Assembly (NCBI GenBank): GCA_949825045.1
Contig: OX463818.1
Location: 36,348,906-36,412,905 of the forward strand
Source of the DNA: Argyresthia goedartella
Taxonomy: Eukaryota; Arthropoda; Insecta; Lepidoptera; Argyresthiidae
DNA: 64,000 bases
Direction: 5' to 3'
Both the position numbers and the translations under genes were made by a program. Each line of letters starts with the position of its first letter. Position 1 is the stretch's first letter. The notes under the pieces were generated by a model. The model was not told the DNA's origin. It saw only the letters and a program-made list of their open reading frames with translations, and searched no databases. Positions 46,001 through 56,330 of the stretch are shown piece after piece.

Positions 46001-46348
46001 TTATTTCCTTATGATGTTGTTACATCACTTAGATCCGTCATTACATTTTTTTGGGTGAGTTCACTAACACAATGGCGGAATCTGTGGAGAAGAGCTGAAG
46101 AGCTCTTCAATCACATCATGATTCATGATATGGTCACATGTAGGACAAGTTGTGGTTAGGAGATGAGCATTGTGTCGACTGACCGGTAGGGCACGTGCGG
46201 GCTGTTCTCCGCCAGCGCCGAGATCACGTTGCCCAGTGACGAGAGGGCCTGGTTGATCCGCGAGGCCTCCTTGAGTCGGTCGGCGGAGGCCTGCGTCTTG
46301 CGCTGCCGCTCGCTGCCGGCGAGGTCCACCAGGTTCAGTTTGCCGACG
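31087..46348 (-). CDS. Klp68D: Kinesin-2 motor subunit, KIF3B/Klp68D type, last nine exons
   Basis: Exons in transcript order: 46348-46184, 43696-43560, 43085-42909, 42477-42285, 41816-41682, 36529-36430, 36115-35985, 32014-31783, 31197-31087. Phases agree at every junction and the stop is TAG at 31089-31087, giving about 459 residues. The first exon has the switch II region ([10 protein letters not shown]) and the second [18 protein letters not shown]. The third has the kinesin-2 neck [14 protein letters not shown] long coiled-coil stalk follows ([34 protein letters not shown]). The tail [20 protein letters not shown] matches KIF3B rather than KIF3A. The family partner pair plus KAP drives anterograde transport in cilia and axons. 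The tail has an eight-proline run. One intron uses a GC donor (36429). The P-loop exons are missing; they should lie further 5'. Confidence 0.86.
32584..33028 (+). mobile_element. Dispersed palindromic repeat, copy 2
   Basis: Same family as 17656-18058, opposite orientation. It starts ATAGTAGTTTATGTGACTGC and ends ACGTGTGTAGATAAA. A block of about 60 bp with CGCAGGCGGGCGTCGGCG is duplicated inside. The palindrome at 32889-32926 has 18-bp perfect arms and a GT centre, where copy 1 reads AC. It lies in a Klp68D intron. Confidence 0.82.
33095..33640 (+). pseudogene. Degenerate LINE RT 3' fragment (RTE/endonuclease-RT type), copy 2
   Basis: Related to 25770-26340 across several blocks, ending with AACGTGGCGACGTTCCACGG and AGAAAGAGGCCGCCATTTTG. 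Many stops and indels. Confidence 0.65.
34405..34653 (-). mobile_element. tRNA-derived SINE
   Basis: Same family as 16517-16798, reversed. A box and B box are present (GGCCGAGTCGGC; GGTTCGATTCCCGG). It lies in a Klp68D intron and its head abuts a LINE fragment at about 34654. Confidence 0.88.
34654..35420 (-). pseudogene. LINE reverse transcriptase fragment, degenerate
   Basis: The frame at 35104-35412 has [14 protein letters not shown] and [13 protein letters not shown], the RT fingers/palm motifs with the catalytic Asp pair changed to Asp-Asn. A second frame, 34625-35083, carries the thumb-like rest. It is probably of the Jockey/I group. No endonuclease remains. Confidence 0.7.
35608..35718 (+). 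mobile_element. Short MITE (ACCACAAAAA termini), copy b
   Basis: About 110 bp from TTACCACAAAAATATTAATC to GTGGTAAGGCCCT, matching 24300-24409 through AACAAACGTCAAATCCC. Confidence 0.85.
36279..36340. repeat. Perfect 29-bp hairpin in a Klp68D intron
   Basis: Arms 36279-36307 (starting CGCGGTGACAGAATGGC) and 36312-36340 are exact reverse complements with a TAAG/CTTA loop. It lies inside the 314-bp intron 36116-36429. Confidence 0.95.
36645..37265 (-). mobile_element. CR1-like LINE 3' fragments, rearranged
   Basis: On the - strand, 37265 to about 37165 encodes the very end of ORF2 (LSKKGYYN). Then 37160 to 36775 starts again in an earlier part ([20 protein letters not shown]) and runs through the 3' UTR to an AATAAAGAATTAGAATT tail at about 36650. 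Two pieces of one family lie side by side. Confidence 0.75.
37266..37844. other. GC-richer stretch, no gene recognised
   Basis: About 580 bp within a Klp68D intron, with short open frames but no recognisable domain or splice pattern. It could be 5' or internal sequence of a transposable element; I cannot support a call. Confidence 0.35.
37845..38545 (-). mobile_element. CR1-like LINE fragment, degenerate
   Basis: On the - strand it reads through the thumb region of ORF2 ([15 protein letters not shown], then [13 protein letters not shown], then [11 protein letters not shown]) to [19 protein letters not shown], with many stops. Its high-coordinate end touches the A-rich tail of the next LINE. 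Confidence 0.75.
38550..41165 (-). mobile_element. 5'-truncated LINE, Jockey/I-like, with intact RT
   Basis: From the high end, a partial endonuclease C-terminus (about 41160-41030, with a frameshift near 41060; [10 protein letters not shown]), then an open RT frame (38789-41023), a short 3' UTR and an A-rich tail with AATAAA on the - strand (38551-38595). The 5' end is cut near 41165, next to an ATT-rich run. It lies in a Klp68D intron on the sense strand. Confidence 0.85.
38789..41023 (-). CDS. LINE reverse transcriptase (partial ORF2, uninterrupted)
   Basis: 744 codons without a stop. The listed 5' end is a GTG inside an open frame that extends to about 41070, so it is not a true start. 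Motifs in order: [33 protein letters not shown] (first catalytic Asp), [13 protein letters not shown] and LFADDMKIF (catalytic Asp pair), then a thumb and a C-terminal region with many basic residues. The enzyme would prime reverse transcription at a nicked target, but this copy lacks its endonuclease and cannot act alone. The intact frame suggests a recent insertion. Confidence 0.85.
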   Translation of the reverse strand: MAPCLDPLVPEDPYHKALCINVPFTESASLPLTIHIVFLYNRGDYNSIKDDLVAADWTDLLCRGSLDEAVQCFYRIVYNLRTKHIPQRVKRGDNNYPLWYNRPLIKAIKEKFKYFRRFKTYGNLSDKHTFDLLRERVKRLERLCYMKYINLTEDSIKANPKYFWKFIKNNLNKSSYPVSMTYLGTTYTSGDDISNLFNEYFLSNFLERDPTSCTQFEEPSEPVVADLASIVIETNEIIKLLNNLDLTKSAGPDELPAVFLVKCADSLSLPLSLIFKRSIAEGVVPAIWKSAFITPIHKKGQKNRVDNYRPISKLCLIAKIFERIVYNQVYAALKSSFCPQQHGFLKKRSTDSNLLLFNDFITQQLDNGDQVDAIYTDYSKAFDRIDHIFLLKKLLAIGIRGDLFRWFSSYVENRSQAVVLNGYKSNWTNIPSGVPQGSLLAPLLFIIFVFDISNCFKNSQFLLFADDMKIFRTVNDAIDSALLQDDLLQFDIYCLNNKLDLNVSKCFTVSFTRKRNVFNNNYSLKNKPLLTLHEIRDLGVIMDSKLIFDTHINSITSKAYKALGFIIRSCKNLRRLKSVKVIYCAFVRSHLEYASQVWNPSYKVYINKLESIQKKFIRHIKFKFKLPRLLCIKLHLLPLHVRRYITDITYLMKIAQSLVDCPALLAKLHLLVPSRSQSRRRLSLFVPWARTNFRQNSYFIRAIRSFNDLCIENEDIDLFASSISVIRKVLTSKFCDSVEASLPI
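41841..42087 (-). mobile_element. tRNA-derived SINE close to a Klp68D splice acceptor
   Basis: Same family as at 16517. The tail end (ATAATAATAATATC) lies about 25 bp from the exon that begins at 41816, so the SINE supplies sequence just upstream of the polypyrimidine/acceptor region. Confidence 0.88.
44597..44613. repeat. Run of 17 G residues
   Basis: Homopolymer G tract about 90 bp before the GC-rich minisatellite. Its length is prone to assembly error. Confidence 0.8.
44690..45369. repeat. GC-rich 37/38-bp minisatellite, about 18 copies
   Basis: The unit reads CTCGGCATGCTACGGTGCTG then GCCGACC(A)CCGCCCCGCG. Units are 37 or 38 bp depending on one base, so long stop-free frames open in several frames. 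A few variants (CTTCATGC, GGTAATGG) recur in the same order, suggesting a larger repeated block. It lies in a Klp68D intron. Confidence 0.93.
45967..46092 (-). mobile_element. Very short 3' end of LINE A family
   Basis: Reverse complement of the last about 120 bp of LINE A (GGAAATAAATGATTTTTG, then GGCGGAATCTGTGGAGAAG), with a (TTTGA)n tail at 45967-45995. It lies 90 bp from a Klp68D exon. Confidence 0.88.
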
Positions 46349-46857
46349 CTGTGGAGAGGGGATGAAGGTGTTTATTAACTGAAACTCATTTCTAGGTTTT
46401 CGATGAACGAATTAATTTCTTTCTATAATATTGAACAAAAGATCACGGTTTTTCCTACAAAGAGCGGCATGAGGTTTGCACGGATTTTTATAATACTATA
46501 GCCATTTTCCGACTTGGACATGTTTCTGTTGAGTCGTCCTCAATTCGAACGTCACATTAAGGCTGAAGTTCTCATTAGTTCATAATTGACAACTTCATCG
46601 TCGCTTGTAACATGTCAGCGTTGGTACCTCTTCCGGAACTTCCACACATCACACGTACAGTAACTATCCCTGCTTAGTGGGCAGCCAGCCCGAAACCCGA
46701 TCCCAAGACCTTGTTCGTAGGGCTAAGCAGGTACACTCACTCACCCCACATAAATGATTTATATAATTTTTTGTTTTGTTAATATTGTCCTGTTTTTTTT
46801 ATTGAGTGCCCTGTTTCGTAAGTAGCATTTTAAATTTTCTTAATTAATTGTTAATTT

Positions 46858-47115
46858 GACGACCCTAATGGCCGAGTCGGCAGTGACGCTGCCTACGAAG
46901 CCAATGGTCCCGGGTTCGAGTCCCGGTGGGGGCAAATATTTGTTTGATGAGAACGGATGTTTGTACCCTAGTCATGGTTGTTTATCTATCTAAGTATAAT
47001 ATTTATCTATATAAGTATGTGTAACGTTGTCTAGTACCCAAAACACAGGGGATCCTAGTTTGGGGCTAGATCAATGTGTGTAAATAGTGTCCAAGGTATT
47101 ATATTATTATTTTTA
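46858..47115 (+). mobile_element. tRNA-derived SINE
   Basis: Same family as at 16517, with A box GGCCGAGTCGG and B box GGTTCGAGTCC. The tail is ATT-rich. About 510 bp upstream of the first visible Klp68D exon, on the opposite strand. Confidence 0.88.
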
Positions 47116-48312
47116 TTTTTTGTATGCTGTGAAACAGCAAATAAACAAATGAAAATGAAAAATGAAAAAACCAGTAATTCAAAAGGTATATACTTCCTTT
47201 TTGTGTGGCAGAGGCCCACTCAATATATAAGTTCGGTTAGAATACTAGAGTAAGGTGAAGTAATAGTTGTTCATGTTGAAAGGATAAAGATAATGATGAA
47301 TGGTTTGGTGACGCTGCAGGATGAGGACGCCCAAGAAGTATCTACGCAGGCCTAGTTTGTGATGATAAGCTGGTGAATAGTAGATACGGTCTTCTGATCT
47401 GTGACGCATGATAGGTACCCTATGTGATTTGTGACATGACCCGTTGACTAAAGAAGTGTTCGGAATAGAGGTGGCGTAGACAAAACTAAAAGAGTAGAAA
47501 TGGACAACAACGGGCATAAAAGGCAAAATTAGTTTTTGCGCAAATAAATGCCCCATCGCTGAGCAAAACCATGAACCTATATTATTATTTTTTAAATGGA
47601 ACAGTTTTTTTGTATCACGAAAAATAAAACCTTAATGTCGGTAAAAAGGTATGTTAATGCCAGATAAAAAAAACATCCCTAACTCGGATGTATTGTCACC
47701 TCAAGTTCACTTGCTGGGAAATGATAAATGTCTATCTGTCTCTCTTTTTATTTCGGTGTGGTGTGGTGTGGTGTGGACGACTCAATCATTTTGTTTGTCC
47801 CAGTTAGAGTCCTACATTGATCGCGGGTCGATGCGCTCGGGCGTTAATTCCATTGCCCTTTCTTTATTGAGAGCTTCCTTCCTGTCAACTGCAGTGAGGG
47901 ATCACATATTCATACATTCTTTCACTTATGCACAAAACAATAGAATACAACCTAACAAATACAGGAATAACATGTACAAAGGCGAGCGGAGATATTTTTT
48001 TCCGCAAACTTCACGTGAGGAAATGTAGATCTTGCATAGAAATTCATACAAACGGAAATAAAACCGGGAATGTAACAAGCAGTTGCTGAATAGCAAGCAA
48101 GCATCATGAATCATCTTCCAACTCATGAGCGTGCAGTGATCTCATTGTTATACTTTGTCTAGACTAGAGCGCCGGCGCCGGCGCCGACGAGACTGTGTGT
48201 TATATGGGGCACGACCGCACGAGGGTGACCCAAAGGGTCTGGTTGGATGGAGAAGGTGGTCGTACTAGGTGAATATGTCATCATTTTAAGTTGTATCATT
48301 ACTGTTCATATA
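47116..48312. other. No gene recognised
   Basis: About 1.2 kb, probably intron or 5' flank of Klp68D. A 103-codon - strand frame at 47245-47556 has no recognisable domain; it could be a LINE remnant. Confidence 0.4.
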
Positions 48313-48700
48313 ATAGTAGTTTATGTGACTGATACATAATGCCTGATTATGTACAGTTACATATACTAGTTTATCTACACACATATCATAAGCTCTCTTT
48401 GATGTGTTCAGGAATCGCATATTCGACCGGCATGGTGGCATTGATAATTGCTCTGCACTTGTTTAGCTTGTTAAGTAGGTACTACTTAACAAGCTAAACA
48501 AGTGCAGAGTTCATACAACTTCACAGACAAACTAGGGGCGGTACGCAGGCGGGCGTCGGCGGCGTTCGAAATTTGTATGTCATAATTTGTCGTTGAGTGA
48601 GTGAGTGAGTTTGTCAAAATGAGTTTTTACCAAGTAGTATATAACATTACATTGGTTTTTGGACGCAGTAAAGAGGGTTTATGATACGTGTGTAGATAAA
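48313..48700 (+). mobile_element. Dispersed palindromic repeat, copy 3
   Basis: It matches 32584-33028 at both ends (ATAGTAGTTTATGTGACTG; ACGTGTGTAGATAAA) and in GGGCGTCGGCG ... TTCGAAATTTG. The AATTACACATTATG palindrome is missing. Instead a perfect 28-bp hairpin stands at 48451-48509. Confidence 0.82.
48451..48509. repeat. Perfect 28-bp palindrome within repeat copy 3
   Basis: Arms 48451-48478 (CTCTGCACTTGTTTAGC...) and 48482-48509 are exact reverse complements with a 3-nt centre. The arm sequence occurs once in the other two copies, so this copy has gained an inverted duplicate. Confidence 0.95.
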
Positions 48701-49089
48701 CATTATTAATGCGAGTACATCAAAACATCATTTACTCCTTTCCATTTCAACTTTAACTTACCATATTTGCTTAGCGGTAATGACGTCCATTCATTTACTG
48801 GCTTGCGCCTTGCCAAACAACTTCCACCTTTTATAGACCTCTTTGTGTTGTGATAAGGATAAGAATGCCTTGTACGTGGCGCACATGTGGCGTGTGTATT
48901 GACGAATTACACATGTATCGTTGCATCGATTCTGTAATCGATCGTCGATTTCCTTATTGGGAGGTAGCGCCGGACACTGGACTGTTGGACTGACGATCAT
49001 TAGGTCGACGCATGTAAATACCTAGCATATTAATTTGTATACCTCTATATAAAAGTAGGTAAACATACGCATAGACATACAAAACAAAC

Positions 49090-49286
49090 ACTAGCAATGC
49101 CTCTAGCTCGGTTCCCACACTGTACCGTTTATCGTGGAAACCTGAATCAGGGGCTTCAAGACCATTTGTAGATTAGAATAAGACCAGGAGAATCATTATC
49201 TTGATGTTGCTTCCTTGACTGGGATTCGAAATTCGACCTCTGGCGTTGTGAGGAAGAATCTTAACCACTCGGCCACAGAGGTCGTC
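49090..49286 (-). mobile_element. Second type of tRNA-derived SINE (probable)
   Basis: On the - strand, GACGACCTCTGTGGCCGAGT holds an A box and GGTCGAATTTCGAATCCC a degenerate B box, with a nonmatching acceptor stem. This fits a SINE head better than a functional tRNA. The 3' limit is not clear. Confidence 0.55.
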
Positions 49287-51186
49287 GTAGGGCGTAAGGA
49301 GATGTCTAGTCTAATGTTCGTTTAATTTGATAAGACTACTGACCCCGCCCGTAAAATAAGCAATTAAAGTAATCAGACCGATAGAAGAGAGAATCCTAAA
49401 TATATCAATTTTGGATTCAAGACTTGCATTCCATTCAGCTTCTAAACATAGAACATAGAAGCATTAACCTTACTCAGACATCTTCCTTCACCCACAAACC
49501 CACATAATTTCACCAAAAATAGCAAAACATGGAAGTAAAATTTACATACATATGTCAACTGCTATCGGAAGCAAGTATTATGTCATTGTTTGTGTGTATT
49601 ATTGATTATCGCCTATTATAGTAGGATGCGAACGGGTCATACCACTTGTAGTGGGAGTACAGGTCGGCTACGTTAGTAATGCGTGTAGGTAATAAACGTG
49701 ACGACATACCCCGCCCGCAAGGAAATGATGATAGGCGACCTTCGCATTATCGGATGGAGATTGGCAAGTAAAGGCAAAAAATATTACGGAAATGCCAAGC
49801 ACCTGCAACGAGGATATGACGTTACCGAAAGGGACTAGATCAATCAAATACCGCCAAATTATGTAAGGGTTTTCTTTAACCCCTTACTCGATTTATCATT
49901 TATTTATTCAATAAAGCGAAGTAAATATTTGAGGCAAATGTCTGGTTGTGAGGAGTGATTGAGTGAAGTTGTCATGCACTTAGCGGCGGCTTCGCCCCGC
50001 CCACTACTACTCAGCTTTATTGACTAAACAGCCGGCAGCGCCCAGGGCCCTATATACTTGTTTAATTACATATAGCTGCTGTATTATTCTAGTCTAGAGA
50101 TGCAAGTTCGTAACCGCAGACGACGTCGCTCGTTGTCTCGCTCACTAGCTAGGTAAATACGTTCACTGTCTCGCTCACACGCTCAGGCGAGGCGACACGT
50201 TGTCTGCAGTTGCGGTCGGTTACGGAATTGCAGCTTAACCGCTGGACACCTGAACACTCAGTGGCAGGGACTACCTGTCCCGCCCTCCCCACGGCAACAT
50301 TATAAAGGTCTTAAACTAAAAATAAAAAAGTCAAGGCAAGAAACACCTGAACATGGTATTGAGGCATCGCGATTCTGATACTCATGCAATGGTTATAAAA
50401 TTCAAAGCCTATAGCGGGAAAATGTCTTCTTTAGAAGATCCCCAGAACCCAGAGGTTAATCATGTTATTGTAGTTACCTTAACTTTACGGTATGTACTTT
50501 ACTCTAAAAAGAGGTATGTAATTGGTGGGGATGAATTCCCTCCCCAGGTTCTATAGGACTCAATTAGTTTACGGGTACCCGGGTTTGAATTATAGTGGTT
50601 GAAAAGAATAAATCGCTTGGATTCGAACCATGCCACGATAAGAGCTTTGGAATTGGCTGTTTTTTTTACTGCTGTTTATAATAAGTAGTACTTATTTTAT
50701 TCCCTGTTTATTAGTAAGGAAACATTTCCAGTCTACTGCGTGTTTTTTTTAATGAAATACGTCACTTTTGTTGCCGTAATGTATTTTTCAGCATTTCCTA
50801 CCTTGGTGTACTTGTTTATAAGTAAAACATTCAATGCTCAAGGGACAATATACCACAAAAAAGTAATAGATAGGTCCACTATAATCTTTTCGGATTAGTT
50901 CGTTCTTATCATCACTGCTGTCTACCACTGTACTTACTTAGTAACTATTTAGTAATCTATGACTGTTACGCTCATGGTTGGGATAGCGTGGCACGTTCGA
51001 AATGACTGTCGTTTACTGTTTACCGACTGTTGCCATGGTTACCATGTATCATTCGGTTCGCAGCAGCAGGCGAGTCAATGACCGCTACAACAACCGGTGG
51101 ATCTAGAAGGTGCAACATCGATGTTTAGGGGTAACAAGTATTGTAGGAACGAAATAACAACTTCAACCATTTTTTTTAAATCTTTT
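49287..51186. other. No gene recognised
   Basis: About 1.9 kb, AT-rich. Short open frames only. It may be intron of Klp68D. Confidence 0.4.
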
Positions 51187-51298
51187 GGGCCTTACCACAA
51201 AAAAAATAAACTACCGTTCAATACTTGTTTAAAAACAAGTGTATGGGATTTGGCGTTTGTTTTGAGGTTAAACGCTGTTGAATATTTTTTGTGGTAAC
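51187..51298 (-). mobile_element. Short MITE (ACCACAAAAA termini), copy c
   Basis: Reverse orientation of 24300-24409, from GGGCCTTACCACAAAAAAAA to TTTTTTGTGGTAAC. Confidence 0.85.
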
Positions 51299-52559
51299 AC
51301 TGTTTATGTTGAGTCTAACTTGCGCATGATACTGTTTATTTATATTTTTCCATAAATTTGTCAGAAAAATTTTAAGTCCTAAAATGTATATCCTGCCACG
51401 TCCGCACGATATTTTTCGACCAATCTTCAAATAAAATAACCACTTATTCCACGAATTTGTGTTCGCGATAGCAGATTTGTCAATGAATTAAATGATATAG
51501 ACGGTAGGTTCGTTTAAAATGAACTTTTTAAGAAAATCGTAGACAAAGAATTACCTGGGCTACCAATTGATTACCCTGGCGTATCAAGAATATATGCCAT
51601 ATAAATCCCTAATGGAATGTGCACGAGCTTTGGTCTCCCTTCAAACATAGTGAGGGGACATACGCCTCAGCCTGCTTCCAGCCGGGATTACGGAGTTGAA
51701 TATTTGATTACCATAATTTGCTTCGGGCGTTCATTCAAAGATTATTTAAATTATAATGTTTTATTTTAAAGTTTTATAACTTTATAGCAGTAACAATATA
51801 GCAGTTGAATTATTATAAATTCGATCTTCTTACAAAAAACATTATAGTTCGAGCTATATATGTTTTTCGGTTGATTGTCGTATAATAATCTTTGTCTGGG
51901 TACTTCGTACATTTTTCGTAAGTGTAACTTCTTAAAATAATGGTTTTAGAGTAGATTTAGTGTCTGTTTCATATGATTAGAAATTCATAGAAAGAATTTA
52001 CGACATACTTTGTAAATTAACGAACTTTTACCACTTATTGACCAAAAGTCTTGCAAACGTGTCAAAAATTTACACACGACGCTTTTCATTTGTTTTAGTT
52101 TCTTCATTAATTGGTTTATTTCATGGATTATATTTTAAATCAGTTCATCAAAATCTCCAACCCCTTTTGATGAACCCGCCAGCAAAAGTGAATCTTTCAA
52201 ACGAATAGGATTAAACGTGATGCCTACTCGATTTATTTGTGTAGAAACAATCTTAAATTCATATTTAGTCATAATTTATATATAAAATTAATAAAAAGTA
52301 TCAGGGCAATCAACCGAATACGTTGAATATCAATATTTAACGTAACCCGTATAGACTAAGGTTTTAGATATAGTATTTAAAGCAGTTTATATTAACAGAA
52401 GTATGATTTAGAATTTCTGATATCAATCGCAATACCTGTCTTTTGCATCGCTTTTGAAAAAAAATACTAATCAGGACACCGCCTAGACTAGCAAAGTCGC
52501 AATAAAAGACAGCTCGTGTCAAATAGTCGTCCTCTGATTGTTCGATATTTCAATAGGAA
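51299..52559. other. No gene recognised
   Basis: About 1.3 kb of AT-rich sequence before a LINE. Nothing further seen. Confidence 0.45.
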
Positions 52560-52599
52560 AGGGAAAAGGTTGAAAATACGAATGAACTAAATTTAAGGC

Positions 52600-53205
52600 A
52601 CAACAACAAAAAAATTGTAATTATTGGAGGACAACAGTGTGTGGGATTGGCGGCAGGATTACACCGATTAAGACAGTCAAACAAGACAAACGAACAATAC
52701 GCCATAACATCATTCACAAAACCGAATGCCTCCACAGAAGAAATATTGACCGCATGCAAGCTGTACGAACCTAGCAACGAGGACAAGGTGATTTTATGTG
52801 TTGGTCAGCACGATACAAACCCCACAAAAATGCTTATCGAATTAGGCGCTGTTCTGAAGACATTAGCAAGATCTTCTACATTTGTGCTGGAGCCGTTGAA
52901 CAGTGATTATCTTCGTGAAGAAAAGCTTTAAGCACGAGCTAAAAGTGATTTGTCAAAACTTTCCAAATTGTAGGTTTATAGAAATTCCTAATAACTACGA
53001 CTTAAGAAACCAAAAGAAAGCGCTATGTAATAGGATTAATTATGAAATAGATTTGACTGATTACTATAATAAATTCCTCAGTTTTGAGGGCTTGAGGAGT
53101 TTGCTGACCACAAGAATACTGGATACAGAAGCACATAAAGCGGCTAAGAAAGGGACGATCCCCTACTACTTTCCAGTTACGGAAAAAAAAAATAAACAGC
53201 AATGA
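52600..53205 (+). pseudogene. LINE B ORF1, C-terminal part with one frameshift
   Basis: The first frame (to 52931) has IVIIGGQQCVGLAAGL and ILCVGQHDTNPTKM, resembling blocks I and III of SGNH-like hydrolase folds seen in CR1 ORF1. Reading continues in another frame from about 52903 to 53205 with an amphipathic tail ending in basic residues. It overlaps the start of ORF2 by 4 bp (ATGA at 53202-53205). The N-terminal part is missing. Confidence 0.7.
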
Positions 53206-56133
53206 CAAAATTAAAGACAATGCAACGTTTTTTCGTGAACAACATAAAACCGGGTCGTGGTAAAAAGATCAAGAAAAATAAAGTTAAACAGTCGTCACAT
53301 ATAATTTTCCACCAGAACATTGCCAGTATTTTGAGCAAGGTAGATGAATTAGAAATCGTTATCTCAGAGTTCCTCGACTCTGAAATGCCTATAGACGTGA
53401 TCTGCCTTAGTGAAACTTTTATTAAAGAAGGTGAAGAAGGTAACCTTAATGTAGAAAATTACAATCTGAGTGCATCCTTTTCAAGAAAACTTAAGAAACG
53501 TGGCGGTACATGCATACTCTGTAGGCAGGACATAAATTGTGTAGAACTAACTACGATCAAAGATCTAACAGAAGAAAATCATTTCGAGGTATGTGGTGTC
53601 TCAATAGAATCCATAAAACTAATATTAATATGCCTATACAGAACACCAAATTCAAATATCGAAATATTTTTCCAGCGGTTTGAATCGATGCTCGAACGAT
53701 TAAACGTAACTAAAAATAAAATAGTGATATGCGGGGATTTCAATATAGATTTTTTAAACGATAATAAACATACGATAAGGTTAAAAAACTTGCTCTTACA
53801 CTTTGGTCTCATATATCACATTCAAGAGCCCACACGTCAAAATAAATGTATAGACAACATTATAAGTAACATAAATGGTTCTGAAGGAAAACTTCATGGA
53901 TTAGGCCTCTCAGATCATGACACAGCACAGACACTACATTTTACTAAGGTTCCCTGTGAGACTGGTTCTACAGACCACTGGTTTGAACAAATACCTGATT
54001 ATAAACAAGAAAACATCAATAAGTTTGTGGAATGCATAGAGAGCCTATCTTTTTCAGACGTCCTGAGTATAAATAACGCAAATGAAGCCTTTAATTTATT
54101 TCATAGTTTAATATGCCTATTCTATGAGCTATGTTTTCCAAAAATACTAATAAAAAAATACAAAAATAAGAAAACATGGATTACGAAGGGTTTAAAAAGG
54201 TGTTGCCAGACAAAACGAAAACTTAGACTAGGTTATTATATGAACAAAACTGACGAAAATAAGGAGAAATTTAAGACGTACTCAAAACTACTAAGACAAT
54301 GTATTAACTCTATAAGACTACATAAAAACAGAACATACATACAAAACGCAAAAAATGCTTGTAAGGCTACTTGGAATATTATAAATAGTAATTTGGGCAA
54401 CAAAAAGAACAGAAAGGATATACAAAGTATAAAAACAAAGGAAACTATACACAGCGATGGTAATGAAATAGCAACAGATTTTAATAATTTTTTTACAGAC
54501 ACAGTTAAAAACTCAATAGAACCTCAAAATAACAAATTGGACTCAAATCCTTCCAGAAATAATATTTACACTATATTTTTCCAGCCCACAGACCCTTCCG
54601 AAATCTTCAAAATAATTCTATCTCTTCGCAATACAAACTCTGTTGGTATTGATAACATAAATACTAAATTACTTAAGATTATCGCACGACATATATCAAG
54701 TCCCCTATCTCATATAATAAACCTGTGCTTGGAGCAAGGATGCTTTCCAGAAAAATTAAAATTTTCAATTGTATTGCCTGTGCACAAAAAAGGCGACAGA
54801 CAAGAACTAAATAACTACCGACCAATAACTCTGATACCAATTTTCTCAAAAGTAGTCGAAAAGACAGTATATAAGAGAACAATGGACTTTCTGGAAAAAT
54901 ATAATATTTTGACAATAGAACAAAACGGATTCAGAAGAAACAAGTCAACAACGCTAGCCAGTTTTAACTTGATGAAACACGTAATAATGGGCCTCAATGA
55001 CAGGTTCCCAATGGTAGCATTATTTCTTGATTTAAGCAAGGCCTTCGATTTTGTTGACCACCGTATTCTTCTAAATAAGCTCGAAAACGTTGGTATAAGA
55101 GGTACGGCACTGAATTTCTACAAAAGCTATTTAACTCAACGTTCTCAAATAACTCGGATAACCAAATTTGTAGACGAAACGAACACGGTGAAATCTTTTG
55201 ACTCTTCACCAGAGATGATATCATGTGGTGTTCCACAAGGAAGTATCCTCGGACCGCTCTTGTTTTTAGTGTACGTTAATGACCTACCTAACACGCTAAA
55301 ATGTGATAGCGTAATGTTTGCTGACGACACTACAATTATTGTAAAGGGAGAAAATATTGACACTTTTGAAACTGACATAAACCAAACCCTAGATAATGCT
55401 CTAATGTGGCTTAAGAGTAACAATCTAATTATAAATTCAGATAAAACAAAGTACATTCAATTTACAACAAAGAAAAACCAGAAAGCTAAACTAAATATAG
55501 CAATAAATAATAATAAAATACAAGAAGTAAATCAAACAAAATTTTTAGGCATTGTCCTTGATGAACAATGCACTTGGAAACCACAAGTCAAAGCAGTATG
55601 CAATAAAATAAATAAATTCGTATTCGCTATAAGAAAAATAAGGCAAATTACGTCAGTAGAAACTGCGCTTCTAGTATATCACAGCTATGTCTGCGCTACT
55701 TTGCGATATGGTGTAGTTCTATGGGGAAATTCTACAGAAAGCCACAGAGCTTTTGTTGCACAAAAAAAAATGTCTTAGGGCTATATGGGGCATGTCTTGG
55801 AGAGAATCATGCCGACCGATCTTTCAGAAATATAAAATTCTCACTTTTTACGGCATTTATATTCTTGAAGTCTGTAAATTTGTTAAGAGAAACCTGGAGC
55901 TATTTGAAATGCATAATAATGAAAATAAAAGAACAGTGAGGCATAAAACGTTAACCTATCCTAAAGTTAGACTCGAGCTTGTTAGACGAAATAGTCATTA
56001 CATGGCAATAAAAATATTTAATTCCCTGCCGAAAGACATAAGTTCTCTCCCAGAAAATAGATTCGACAAAGCGCTTTCTAACTGGTTGGTTAAAAAATGT
56101 ATATACAGTATAAATGATTTCTTTAAACCATAA
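53202..56133 (+). pseudogene. LINE B ORF2: endonuclease and reverse transcriptase, one frameshift
   Basis: The start ATG (53202) overlaps the ORF1 stop (ATGA), a stop-start arrangement typical of reinitiation. Endonuclease motifs: IIFHQNIASIL, CLSETF, ICGDFNIDF and LSDHDTA. RT motifs: LDLSKAFDFVDHR, GVPQGSILGPLLF, MFADDTTIIV. The frame runs 858 codons to 55778, where a run of about ten A residues (55760-55770) breaks it. The C-terminal about 120 residues continue in another frame (55753-56133). Apart from this the enzyme looks complete. The A-run indel could be real or a sequencing error. Confidence 0.87.
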
Positions 56134-56330
56134 TGAATTTCAAATCCAATAATGACATCTTAAATTCTTGACATTGTATAATAATTTTGTAAACAATATA
56201 GCTTCTAATTTTAAATCATATTTGTATACCATATAATGGTGCTACACGCTTGTCCGTATTTATGTATTATATAAAACCTACATGTACCGTGTTTGCTGAC
56301 AAATAAAGACTTGAATTGAGAATTGAATTG

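Larger units (their letters stand above)
52560..56330 (+). mobile_element. CR1-like LINE, 5'-truncated in ORF1 (LINE B)
   Basis: The C-terminal half of ORF1 (about 52600-53205), full ORF2 (53202-56133) and a 3' UTR ending AATAAAGACTTGAATTGAG with a TTGAA-repeat tail at about 56330. ORF1 has one frameshift near 52905 and ORF2 one in an A-run near 55770; otherwise both are open. It is a fairly young copy of a family distinct from LINE A and LINE C. Confidence 0.88.

Noticed and set aside
47245..47556. 103-codon - strand open frame
   Set aside because: No recognisable domain. It might be a LINE C-terminal remnant, but I could not support that with a motif.
49215..49286. Functional tRNA (Leu or Ser-like) on the - strand
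   Set aside because: The B box is degenerate and the acceptor stem does not pair; more likely a SINE head.
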